A DNA stretch of 64,000 bases from Pseudobdellovibrionaceae bacterium (GTDB taxonomy: Bacteria; Bdellovibrionota; Bdellovibrionia; Bdellovibrionales; Bdellovibrionaceae). Positions 57,202 through 64,000 of the stretch are shown one piece after another. Both the position numbers and the translations under genes were made by a program. The stretch's first letter is position 1, and every line of letters starts with the position of its first letter. The DNA lies in assembly GCA_021731025.1 (NCBI GenBank), contig JAKFYD010000019.1:1-64000 (forward strand). Direction: 5' to 3'. The notes below the pieces were generated by a model. That model ran no database searches. It was not told the origin of the DNA and was given only the letters and a program-made list of their open reading frames with translations.

Positions 57202-57531
57202 TCAGGGGGCAGAAGCAGGAATTGCGGGTGTATTCTGGCTTTTGGTCTCAGCAGAACTGGGCTGTCGTTGGGGTTGAGGACAAAAAGGAATTTCACCGTC
57301 TGTTCGCCCATAGCATCGCCAAGTTTCGGTGTAAGAAACGACTTCATCAGCTTGCAAAGGATAATATCTTGGGTATTGCTCAGGATCCAGGGTGCTTTCA
57401 ACAATGCGCTCTTCGGCCTGGGCCGGAGCTTGGGCTTTTTTTGTGATCTTCAGGCGAAAGACACGGTATTCCGCCTGGGCCTGGTTGATCAAGTTTAAGA
57501 AAATAAAAAGACCTATGAAAAAAACTTTCAT
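57202..57531 (-). CDS. small exported protein with Pro/Gln-rich tail
   Basis: 109 residues. The signal peptide MKVFFIGLFIFLNLINQAQA is followed by EYRVFRLKITKKAQAPAQAEERIVESTLDPEQYPRYYPLQADEVVSYTETWRCYG, then a Pro/Gln/Ser tail. Two cysteines flank WRCYGRTDGEIPFCPQ. Its start codon lies inside a perfect 14-bp hairpin (57507-57539) and no ribosome site is visible, so translation may depend on melting the hairpin. It follows the PA14-type lipoprotein gene by 31 bp and precedes the coiled-coil gene. Function is unknown. Confidence 0.68.
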   Translation of the reverse strand: MKVFFIGLFIFLNLINQAQAEYRVFRLKITKKAQAPAQAEERIVESTLDPEQYPRYYPLQADEVVSYTETWRCYGRTDGEIPFCPQPQRQPSSAETKSQNTPAIPASAP

Positions 57532-57539
57532 AGGTCTTT
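57507..57539 (-). terminator. perfect 14-bp hairpin at the start of the next gene
   Basis: Arms 57507-57520 and 57526-57539 are exact complements around AAAAC. It lies 24 bp beyond the PA14 lipoprotein stop, so it may end that transcript. It also holds the ATG (57531-57529) of the small exported protein. Confidence 0.65.
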
Positions 57540-57562
57540 ATCGGTCTCTTTTTAAAATATAT

Positions 57563-58756
57563 TTATTGGAATCCACCCAAAGTTGTTACTTCAAGGGCTC
57601 CGCTAATTCCTTTCCCGAGGTCTTCAGAAATGGAAATGCCTTGAATGCGGTAAGTTGTAGCTAGGCTTAAGCCGGTGATTTGCACCGTGTGATTTGTCCT
57701 GAGCATATTGTCGGAGAGGGTTAGAGTTTTTTCGCCCGTTGCGGTTTGGATCACTAAAGCTTGATCCGTGGCAGGAATATCTGTGGTCCAACTGATAGTG
57801 ATGCTGCTTTGAGTGATGTTATCAACTTTGAAATCATTGATTTTTGGAATTTGGCCTTCGAAGCAAGCATTGTAATTTTGTTCAGGCAAAGAAACATTTG
57901 AACTTATATTTGACGAAGGCAGTAAGAAATTTCCTTCTTCAATCACTTTCCAACCTCGTTGAGTCATGCCAATCCATGCTAAAGGATTGCTGTTGTTGTT
58001 AGGATCGAAAAAATAACTGTTTCCTGACTTGTTACAATCTTGGTCATGACCTGCTGTTAAAGATTTTCTCCAGATCAGCATGTTGGCGATGTGATGACGA
58101 GGGCCTTGATAATAAAAAAGTTCTAATGGAATTTTTTTATCGCGAGTCATACGAATAACTCGGCTTGAGCATCCCATGCGTGTGGGTGTGACGAAATTGT
58201 TATTAACTAAAGTTTCCCAGCTGTCGGTTTGGTCTTTAATTTTTAAGATGGTCCCATCGTCTGAAAGCAGAGCTATTTCATAGTCTCCTTCTTCGTCGGT
58301 GGTTGTCAGTTGGAGAACAGTTTCAAATTTCAGAGCAAAGTATTCAACTAAGGATTGCCCCGTGTCGTCACTGATTTTTCCTCCCGTTTTTAAAGGAAAA
58401 CCTTCGGTGAACATTCGTGTGGGCACATTAATCTTATTAAAAAACAAAGTCTGTTCTGATTTCACCGTATTATTGATGTAATCCATCACATTTGTGTATT
58501 GTGGCATATTGGAAGCTTTATAAAACAAAGTGGCCTTCAATCCATTTTCAGGAGTTTGTGGACCACCGCCGCCACCGCCCAAAGGATCGCAGACTAATTT
58601 ATTGAGCGGGAAAGCATTGACGTCATATTTTGAAAGCCGTCCTGATTCTTTATTGAGTTCAGAATCTGTTCCTGAACTGCCTGAATCTTGTGCGCATGAC
58701 ATCAAGGCTGAAGCTGCTATCGAAGTTACGAACCATTTGGTATAAGCGGTTTTCAC
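57563..58756 (-). CDS. lipoprotein with PA14-like and fibronectin type III domains
   Basis: 397 residues with a lipobox-type signal (MKTAYTKWFVTSIAASALMSC). After a Gly run comes a PA14-like domain of about 190 residues: GLKATLFYKASNM, FALKFETVLQLTTTDEEGDYEIALLSDDGTILKI, then KIPLELFYYQGPRHHIANMLIWR. A fibronectin type III domain closes the protein (KINDFKVDNITQSSITISWTTDIPATDQALVI; HTVQITGLSLATTYRIQG). PA14 domains usually bind sugars, so cell-surface glycan binding is likely. Tandem hairpins lie upstream of it. Confidence 0.82.
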   Translation of the reverse strand: MKTAYTKWFVTSIAASALMSCAQDSGSSGTDSELNKESGRLSKYDVNAFPLNKLVCDPLGGGGGGPQTPENGLKATLFYKASNMPQYTNVMDYINNTVKSEQTLFFNKINVPTRMFTEGFPLKTGGKISDDTGQSLVEYFALKFETVLQLTTTDEEGDYEIALLSDDGTILKIKDQTDSWETLVNNNFVTPTRMGCSSRVIRMTRDKKIPLELFYYQGPRHHIANMLIWRKSLTAGHDQDCNKSGNSYFFDPNNNSNPLAWIGMTQRGWKVIEEGNFLLPSSNISSNVSLPEQNYNACFEGQIPKINDFKVDNITQSSITISWTTDIPATDQALVIQTATGEKTLTLSDNMLRTNHTVQITGLSLATTYRIQGISISEDLGKGISGALEVTTLGGFQ

Positions 58757-58862
58757 AAAACCTCCTTAAAGGTATGCATTTAGTTTACAGACCCAAGTCG
58801 AGGTTTTCATTAAATTATTAGTTTTGTTCAATAATAGGGCGGCAGAACTTGGACAGTTTTTT

Positions 58863-58915
58863 GTGCTTTCCCATTTTGGGAAAGCACTCCCACTTCAAAC
58901 ATCTTCAATGTTTGA
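58863..58915. repeat. two tandem perfect hairpins
   Basis: GTGCTTTCCC/GGGAAAGCAC (58863-58887, 5-nt loop) is followed by TCAAACAT/ATGTTTGA (58895-58915, 5-nt loop). They lie between the genes ending at 58947 and starting at 58756 on the minus strand. Neither hairpin has a clear T-run after it on the minus strand. Confidence 0.65.
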
Positions 58916-58946
58916 GAAACTGTTGAACTTTTAGGATGTGGTGGTT

Positions 58947-59312
58947 TTAGTGCTTCAGCTCATTATTCGCACGAACTGTATTTTCAACGATATGAAAATA
59001 AGCGCGCACGAGCATATGAAATGATTCTCCATCCAAAGCTTGTAGAAAGGAAACTTTTTCAAAATAAGTTTTCTTAGCAATAAGCTCTGTCATCACGTCT
59101 TGGACTTTTTTCATTTTATCAAAATTGTAAAAGTCTTTGTCGTCCTTGACTCCCTTCAAGACATTCGCGATTGATTTGTTGTCGAAAAGAACATGGACTC
59201 CTAAAGCCGAGTGTGAAAGCAGTGCTTCCATTCTCTCTAGGCTTTTTTCTAACCCAACTTTTTCAACATTTTTTTGTTCCAGAGAACGAGATTCCCCTGA
59301 CTCGTTTGACAC
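58947..59312 (-). CDS. helical protein of unknown function
   Basis: About 121 residues from GTG 59312, chosen because AAGGAGG lies 5 nt upstream; ATG 59336 is upstream of that ribosome site and so less likely. No signal peptide. The sequence is mostly helical: LEQKNVEKVGLEKSLERMEALLSHSALGVHVLF, then FDKMKKVQDVMTELIAKKTYFEKVSFLQALDGESFHMLVRAYFHIVENTV. It may be a helical bundle that binds a partner. It is a short stand-alone gene divergent from the duplicated-module gene at 59458. Confidence 0.65.
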   Translation of the reverse strand: MSNESGESRSLEQKNVEKVGLEKSLERMEALLSHSALGVHVLFDNKSIANVLKGVKDDKDFYNFDKMKKVQDVMTELIAKKTYFEKVSFLQALDGESFHMLVRAYFHIVENTVRANNELKH

Positions 59313-59457
59313 CGACGCCTCCTTGCGATGGTACACTTCTTAATGCTGAAGAAAAAAAGCTATGAATTCAAGTGTGTAATTGAAGCTATGACGACAACCG
59401 TCATCAACTTCAATTTGTGATTGTGGCCAGGGTGTTTGACCCTGATAATGACGACAG

Positions 59458-60321
59458 ATGATCAAATCCAAATCTAAATCTCGCGCAAAAACAAAAAAGA
59501 ACCAAAAAAGTCAGGAACTTATTCTTATAGATGAAGGTCAAGGTTTGATCTTTGAATCCGAAAAGGATCTTTATGGCTATTTCTCGAAGGCCATCGATGA
59601 ACTCGAGAAACAATATCATGAAATTAAATCACCCACTGACTTTACGGACGAAGAGCAAATCAAGCTTGAACATTATTTAGAAACAACTTTAGACACTCCG
59701 GATGAAGTTTGGCGTGACGAGAAATCCTTTGAAGATCTGGTGATCCATTATTTCATCCGCAGTTTTATCGAAGACAACAATAAATTAACTTACATTGCTG
59801 CGGCCTATGTGGCGGTGGAAGAACAAGTTCCGACCTTTGTCCTGTTTCATTTTCCCACGAAAATTGAAGAAATGACGAAGCATTACCAAAAAGCAAATAT
59901 GGTTTACAGCCAAAAGCTTGAAGCTGTTGCTGAAGGCGCGGTTGAAGGAGATGCTCTGGTTGACGGGGACCCACTGGCTATTGGGTTGTATCTTTCGATG
60001 ATCAAATTGCGTGGTGAGAAAGATATTCCCCAATCGAAGTTCAAGGATTTTCAAAATCTTCGTGAAGACACCATTGAAAATGCCGATGAAATTTGGCGCA
60101 AAAATGATATGGATGGAAATATTCTAGTGAGTTTCATTAAGGAGTTTCCGGATAACGAGGTCAGTGGACTTTACTACGTTGCGGTGACTCAAGAAGATTC
60201 TAACTCTAATGTACATGCTTTGCTTTTTTCATTTCCCACCAACGATGAATCGTTAGTGGATCGATATCGACAGGGGGAAAACCTTCAGGCCGAAGAGATT
60301 TCCCAAGAATCCAGTCATTAA
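59458..60321 (+). CDS. protein with two copies of a W-R-x(n)-F module, PBECR-like
   Basis: 287 residues, no signal peptide; the first 25 residues are Lys/Ser-rich. Two related units follow: TTLDTPDEVWRDEKSFEDLVIHYFIRSF with YIAAAYVAVEEQVPTFVLFHFPT, and DTIENADEIWRKNDMDGNILVSFIKEF with YYVAVTQEDSNSNVHALLFSFPT. The order of W-R, strand and F-H/S-F-P-T resembles small nuclease-like folds such as PBECR domains, but no catalytic set is clear. The ancestral unit was probably duplicated. The 3' end overlaps the convergent lipoprotein gene by four bases. Confidence 0.7.
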   Translation: MIKSKSKSRAKTKKNQKSQELILIDEGQGLIFESEKDLYGYFSKAIDELEKQYHEIKSPTDFTDEEQIKLEHYLETTLDTPDEVWRDEKSFEDLVIHYFIRSFIEDNNKLTYIAAAYVAVEEQVPTFVLFHFPTKIEEMTKHYQKANMVYSQKLEAVAEGAVEGDALVDGDPLAIGLYLSMIKLRGEKDIPQSKFKDFQNLREDTIENADEIWRKNDMDGNILVSFIKEFPDNEVSGLYYVAVTQEDSNSNVHALLFSFPTNDESLVDRYRQGENLQAEEISQESSH

Positions 60322-61094
60322 TTGACACTCATTGGTGAGCAAAATTCGTTGGCTTTAGTTTGGAAGAAGAGCGCATTCCAGCCTAATCCCACAGAGCTTT
60401 TTAAGGGGTGCAGAGCTTGAAGAACCGGAGCTCTGTTTGCTCCATCCGGCTGAACAGCATAGCGAGTCGGATCAGCATCAAAGATGGGCAGCAAGCTATC
60501 CAGTTCGCTTAATTTTGTATTGTCCATATTGTAATATACAGTGCGAATCACATCGTACTCTGCATAGGGATCTTCAAGATCAATTACAAGTTTGGCTTTG
60601 CGGAAAAGATCTGCTGGAGTCGTCGCGCCTACAGCTTGCAAGGCTCCTTGTAAATCATTCCAGTAAAGTGTCGTCTTCGTGTTCGTGATCGGCTTTCCGC
60701 TAGCAATTTCAACTAACTGAAATCGCAATGGAGTAGGAGCGATATCGGTAACGCCTTGGGGATTGGCTTGCCATTTCCAAAACTGAATGTAGTTTTGGCC
60801 TTGTGAGAAATAAGCCGGGATTTTCGTAAGTTTTAAATTGATGAAGTCCTGTCGAATGGTGTCGCCACTTTTGAAAACAGAAGTGGCCACTTCAATGAGT
60901 GAGTTCGAAGCAAGATTACAATAAGCCAGGGGTCGAGTCTTAGGATCGATATTGGCCAGTGGATCATTGCTGTGTCCAACCCGACTTGAAAAGTCATAAT
61001 CACTGTTAGCTTCCTTATTACTTCCGCAAGATGAAAGTAAAGCTGTCGTAGCGACTAATAACAAAACCTTCAGATACACATTTGTATTTTTCAT
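60318..61094 (-). CDS. lipoprotein, function unknown
   Basis: 258 residues from ATG 61094, with CAAGAGG 5 nt upstream; longer starts have no support. The signal MKNTNVYLKVLLLVATTALLSSC has a LLSSC lipobox. The mature part contains YCNLASNSLIEVATSVFKSGDTIRQDFINLKLTKIPAYFSQGQNYIQFWKWQ, then a beta-rich section, and a second cysteine near the end (NEFCSPMS). It is predicted to be a surface or periplasmic protein. A divergent gap of 242 bp separates it from the receiver-PilZ gene. No family is recognised. Confidence 0.72.
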   Translation of the reverse strand: MKNTNVYLKVLLLVATTALLSSCGSNKEANSDYDFSSRVGHSNDPLANIDPKTRPLAYCNLASNSLIEVATSVFKSGDTIRQDFINLKLTKIPAYFSQGQNYIQFWKWQANPQGVTDIAPTPLRFQLVEIASGKPITNTKTTLYWNDLQGALQAVGATTPADLFRKAKLVIDLEDPYAEYDVIRTVYYNMDNTKLSELDSLLPIFDADPTRYAVQPDGANRAPVLQALHPLKSSVGLGWNALFFQTKANEFCSPMSVN

Positions 61095-61336
61095 ATGAAC
61101 CTCTTGCTGAATGTAAGAGCAACTCTTGGACCATGGATCAGAATGAAACAATGTTCTAAAGAACTGATTTGACACGATTAAATAAAATTTTGTTTGCATC
61201 AAATCGAGACATCTCGTTTTGATGCGCAAAAAAAATAACCTAGGGACAAAAATTGTTGCTTGATCAAACTCGATAATGGTCCGGGGGCATAAATTGTGTC
61301 TCGTGCCGACGCGAAAAAGCGTGCTATGCTAATAAT

Positions 61337-63256
61337 ATGAAGTACGTCTATGTCCTTGAAAAGGATGAAAAATTTCGTAAAGAGCTTCATGAAGCATTAA
61401 TAAAAATTGATCTTCAATTGCAAATTCGCTTCTTCGTAGACCTTGAGAGCTTCGCCAAGTGGATGACCTTGGCTTTGAAAGACGGGAATAAGGCCTTAGC
61501 ACAAGGCGGGAATCCTTTTATTGAACTTAAAGAACCTTTAGCAAGCGCCAATGGCGATCAATTGGTTCTCTTTGTTACCAGCGACGAGATGATGGGCAGC
61601 CAATCGATGAATCTGCTTAAAAAAACCCATCAGGTTTTTTTGAAGCGGGGCCTTTGCACCTTGGAAATGCCCACGGCTATTGTTATTACCGCCTTTGATG
61701 ATCCTAGCTTTGAACAAAGTAAAGTTGAAGATGCTATCATCAGCAATGTCATTTATAAACCCTTCGACTTAATGATCATGCAGCAGCATTTGAATAATGC
61801 TCTGAGTGGCCGACAGATACCAAAGGAAACAAATCTTCATAACATGAAGATGACGGCTTCAATTGAAATGTTGAAAAACATAAATATGGAAGCCATTTCC
61901 TATGCGGGCTTTGTCACCAGCAGTGATCGCGCGATCGAGATTGGCGCTATTTCTAAATATTATGCGCAAGAGTTTGTCTCGGGAAAAACTCGAAGTGTTA
62001 TGGCAAAGTGTGTTCGTTGCGAACCGCATCCCTTGTGGAAAGAACAATTTCAAGTCACTTTAAATTTTTTCTCGCTGGAGCCTAGCCAGGTCCGTGATAT
62101 CAGAAAAAATTTAGCCGGAGCTAAAACCGAAAACATAATTAATTACAATTGGAATCTGGCGCCGACGCGAAAAACCGCGCATGGCCTAACTATCGTCGTT
62201 ATGGATGATAAAAAACAAGGCATTAGTAATATCATCCAAAGCGCCTTTAATGGCGCCAGCGTCGTCGAATACTTCACTTGGGACAAATTCCATGCTGATT
62301 TTGATCCCGCACAAAGTCCTTTGTTGATGCAGAAAAATTTTCCGCAGGAAGGCGAATTTAAAATTCGCACCGACGTCACAGGGCATTTTGTTCTCTCATG
62401 CCTGCCCGAGCTTAAAGAGGGCGATAAAATTTTCGATTTAAATTTTGAGCAATTTAAAAAATTAGATTTTGGTGCCTGCATTTCGCCCGAGTCTAAAACA
62501 GATTGGCAAAGCATCATGCGCGGCGAGGTCGCTATGACGGCGGCGGCTCAAAAAATTATTTGTTTAGACATTCAAAATACAAAAAGAATTTTCAAGGTTC
62601 TGCAAAAAGAAAAGACCGCAAATACAGACGGTACTCCTTGTCTTGAATTTACTTTCGCTGAACTGGCGATGGAAGAAAAAATCAATTTTCTAAAGTCGAT
62701 GTCTCGTTGGCCACAAAAGATCGATATTGTGATTTCCACTGTGGATTTTCATAAAAAATTAGTCGAAAACGAATGTAAAATTCCGGGCAAGCATTTCTTG
62801 GTCACTGACCGCAATCTGAGTGATGCCGAAGAGAGAGAACTTGGCCTGGTGGTCCAAGATATTTTTGTCGCACCTTACGAGCGCAATCACGTTAACATGA
62901 GAATCAAAGCAGAGGTTGGTCTGTTGTCTCCGGAAGTGATCGTGACCCAGAAAAAATCCACTTTTGTTCAAGTGGCTAATCCTATCAATATAACCGAAAT
63001 TTCCGAGGGCGGTGTTATTCTTAAATACAGTCGCCCCATGACTGTCGGTTCTTTTCGAAAATTCGTTCTTTGGTCAGCCAGTGAGACTGATCTTTTAGAA
63101 TACACAGGCACTTGTAATTTCACTGAAGCTTTCGAGGGCGAAGATCCTCACGTCCTTAATCACTTTGTTTTCTTTGGCATGAGAGATATTTTCTTAAAAA
63201 ATATCCGATTGTGGATTCGTGATAACTATATCCTCTCAAAAACTAAAGCAAGTTAG
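61337..63256 (+). CDS. large cytoplasmic protein with receiver-like N-terminus and PilZ-like C-terminus
   Basis: 639 residues. The first about 150 look like a receiver (VYVLEKDEKFRKELHEAL, ... FVTSDEMMG ... AIVITAFDDPSFEQ ... VIYKPFDLMIMQQHL), but the phospho-acceptor is not clear. A long middle follows with no recognised family and a second receiver-like stretch (KTAHGLTIVVMDDKKQGISNIIQ). The end has a PilZ-like strand pattern (INITEISEGGVILKYSRPMTVGSFRKFVLW). It may integrate several signals including cyclic-di-GMP; this is inference. It overlaps the convergent mutS2 gene by four bases. Confidence 0.72.
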   Translation: MKYVYVLEKDEKFRKELHEALIKIDLQLQIRFFVDLESFAKWMTLALKDGNKALAQGGNPFIELKEPLASANGDQLVLFVTSDEMMGSQSMNLLKKTHQVFLKRGLCTLEMPTAIVITAFDDPSFEQSKVEDAIISNVIYKPFDLMIMQQHLNNALSGRQIPKETNLHNMKMTASIEMLKNINMEAISYAGFVTSSDRAIEIGAISKYYAQEFVSGKTRSVMAKCVRCEPHPLWKEQFQVTLNFFSLEPSQVRDIRKNLAGAKTENIINYNWNLAPTRKTAHGLTIVVMDDKKQGISNIIQSAFNGASVVEYFTWDKFHADFDPAQSPLLMQKNFPQEGEFKIRTDVTGHFVLSCLPELKEGDKIFDLNFEQFKKLDFGACISPESKTDWQSIMRGEVAMTAAAQKIICLDIQNTKRIFKVLQKEKTANTDGTPCLEFTFAELAMEEKINFLKSMSRWPQKIDIVISTVDFHKKLVENECKIPGKHFLVTDRNLSDAEERELGLVVQDIFVAPYERNHVNMRIKAEVGLLSPEVIVTQKKSTFVQVANPINITEISEGGVILKYSRPMTVGSFRKFVLWSASETDLLEYTGTCNFTEAFEGEDPHVLNHFVFFGMRDIFLKNIRLWIRDNYILSKTKAS

Positions 63257-64000
63257 ACCTCGTTATTTAATTCGACCCAAGTGATTCCGTCGCCGCCTTG
63301 ATCTGAGGTTCCGGCTTTCCATTTTTTGACGTAGACTGAGCGCGATAGGTAAGTGCGTACGGCTTTTTTTAGGGCTTCGGTGCCGTGGCCGTGAATGACT
63401 TTCAGTCGGTCTTCCTTTTGAACAGCGGCGCGGTCCAAAGCAATTTCTAGTTCTTCAAGGGCGTCCTCGACAATTTTTCCTCGTAAATCAAGACTGCGTT
63501 GCTGATCTAAAATTGCAAAATTCGGTTTTGAAGATTGTCGAACTAAATGTGTCGTGGGGTTACTGGCTTGTCCTGGAGGCCGAAGATCTTGCCAGGGAAC
63601 TTGAAGGCGGATGGACTGAGACAAAACATAAACTTCGCCTTTGGAATTGGGTTCACTCTGGATGATGCCGTCTTGATTCAGACTGCTGATAAAAACTTTA
63701 TTACCCGGAGGAAACTTCTTAGCAAATTCATCGGCAGTTTCAGCCACGCCTGTTGTAATCGATTTTGCTTTAACGATTTCTGGAAGTTGAAATTTAATTT
63801 CTTGCAACTGGCGATGGCGAGTGAAAGTTTGATCCACTTTGGCCTGAGTGATGGCCTCGTCCACTTTCTTTTCGGCTTTGCGAACAGTTTTAACCAGCCA
63901 ATCTTCTTTTTGTTTCTCGAAGTCAGCATTCATTTTTTCGAATTTCTTTTTCTCGGCGTTGGCTTTTTGAATTTCTTTGCGAAGATTTTCTTGGAGTGAC
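63253..64000 (-). CDS. mutS2: MutS2 family protein, 3' part with Smr domain (partial)
   Basis: The frame is open to the right edge; 248 codons are visible. It begins in a Lys/Glu coiled coil (KANAEKKKFEKMNADFEKQKEDW), then a KOW-type linker (FPPGNKVFISSLNQDGIIQSEPNSKGEVYVLSQSIRLQVPWQDL), and ends with the Smr nuclease domain: SLDLRGKIVEDALEELEIALDRAA and VIHGHGTEALKKAVRTYLSRS. MutS2 proteins suppress recombination or rescue collided ribosomes using the Smr domain. The ATPase core is outside the window, so the assignment rests on the C-terminal layout. Confidence 0.88.
   Translation of the reverse strand, partial: SLQENLRKEIQKANAEKKKFEKMNADFEKQKEDWLVKTVRKAEKKVDEAITQAKVDQTFTRHRQLQEIKFQLPEIVKAKSITTGVAETADEFAKKFPPGNKVFISSLNQDGIIQSEPNSKGEVYVLSQSIRLQVPWQDLRPPGQASNPTTHLVRQSSKPNFAILDQQRSLDLRGKIVEDALEELEIALDRAAVQKEDRLKVIHGHGTEALKKAVRTYLSRSVYVKKWKAGTSDQGGDGITWVELNNEV

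Noticed and set aside
56526-57446. 306-residue hydrophobic frame on the plus strand
   Set aside because: It is antisense to the Glu/Lys-rich coiled coil; such coils give long Phe/Leu-rich antisense frames by composition.

Overview
The window looks like chromosome of a predatory or Bdellovibrionota-type bacterium, most like the genus Bdellovibrio. This is inferred from gene content and style, not from a search. The clues are moderate G+C, dense short operons on both strands, many small exported proteins and lipoproteins, secreted trypsin-like, matrixin and phospholipase A2 proteins, a TIGR02147-type regulator, several PilZ proteins and a myxobacterial-style Ser/Thr kinase. No phage, insertion sequence, rRNA or CRISPR array is visible. 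There is one tRNA, tRNA-Arg(UCG) at 14597-14673.

Layout. 1-5.0 kb: end of a possible PilZ protein, an alpha/beta hydrolase, an Fe-S pair (cysteine desulfurase plus A-type carrier) and a divergent B12-dependent ribonucleotide reductase. 5.0-14.6 kb: exported proteins, an HNH nuclease, CinA, an acyl-CoA dehydrogenase, RNA-modification genes (TrmH-type methyltransferase, QueF, a pseudouridine synthase-methyltransferase fusion) and a coupled LemA/TPM/TPM operon. 14.6-23.8 kb: the tRNA, a long palindrome, a histidine phosphatase and a run of small secreted proteins, including a beta-lactamase-fold hydrolase, a HAD phosphatase and a trypsin-like protease. 23.8-28.9 kb: a signalling block of hybrid histidine kinase, Hpt protein, OmpR-type regulator and two stand-alone receivers. 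28.9-40 kb: SDR, thioesterase, phospholipase A2, a GNAT-PilZ protein coupled to a Ser/Thr kinase, a Fis-type regulator, an S41 protease and an RDD-rhomboid pair. 40-48.5 kb: two exported glycan-type proteins, a DUF1989/GntA-like pair, and a TIGR02147 regulator among exported proteins. 48.5-64 kb: PutA, an FAH-family protein, a second histidine phosphatase, Hsp33, many lipoproteins, a matrixin metalloprotease, a coiled-coil/Hsp20 fusion, a receiver-PilZ protein and the 3' part of mutS2.

How the genes work together. The Fe-S pair is a minimal cluster-assembly module. The kinase, Hpt and regulators could form a phosphorelay. PutA and the acyl-CoA dehydrogenase fit growth on amino acids, as expected in a predator that digests prey protein. 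The exported hydrolases fit attack on prey or host envelope polymers. The most unusual points are the DUF1989/GntA-like pair (43092-44455), shared TTGCA-ctY-TGCAA sites near the TIGR02147 regulator, two very long nested palindromes, a fourfold TGAGAC region before the matrixin gene, and two genes (nrdJ and the phospholipase A2) whose best N-termini sit one base out of frame across homopolymer runs. The last point suggests either indel errors or unusual starts.
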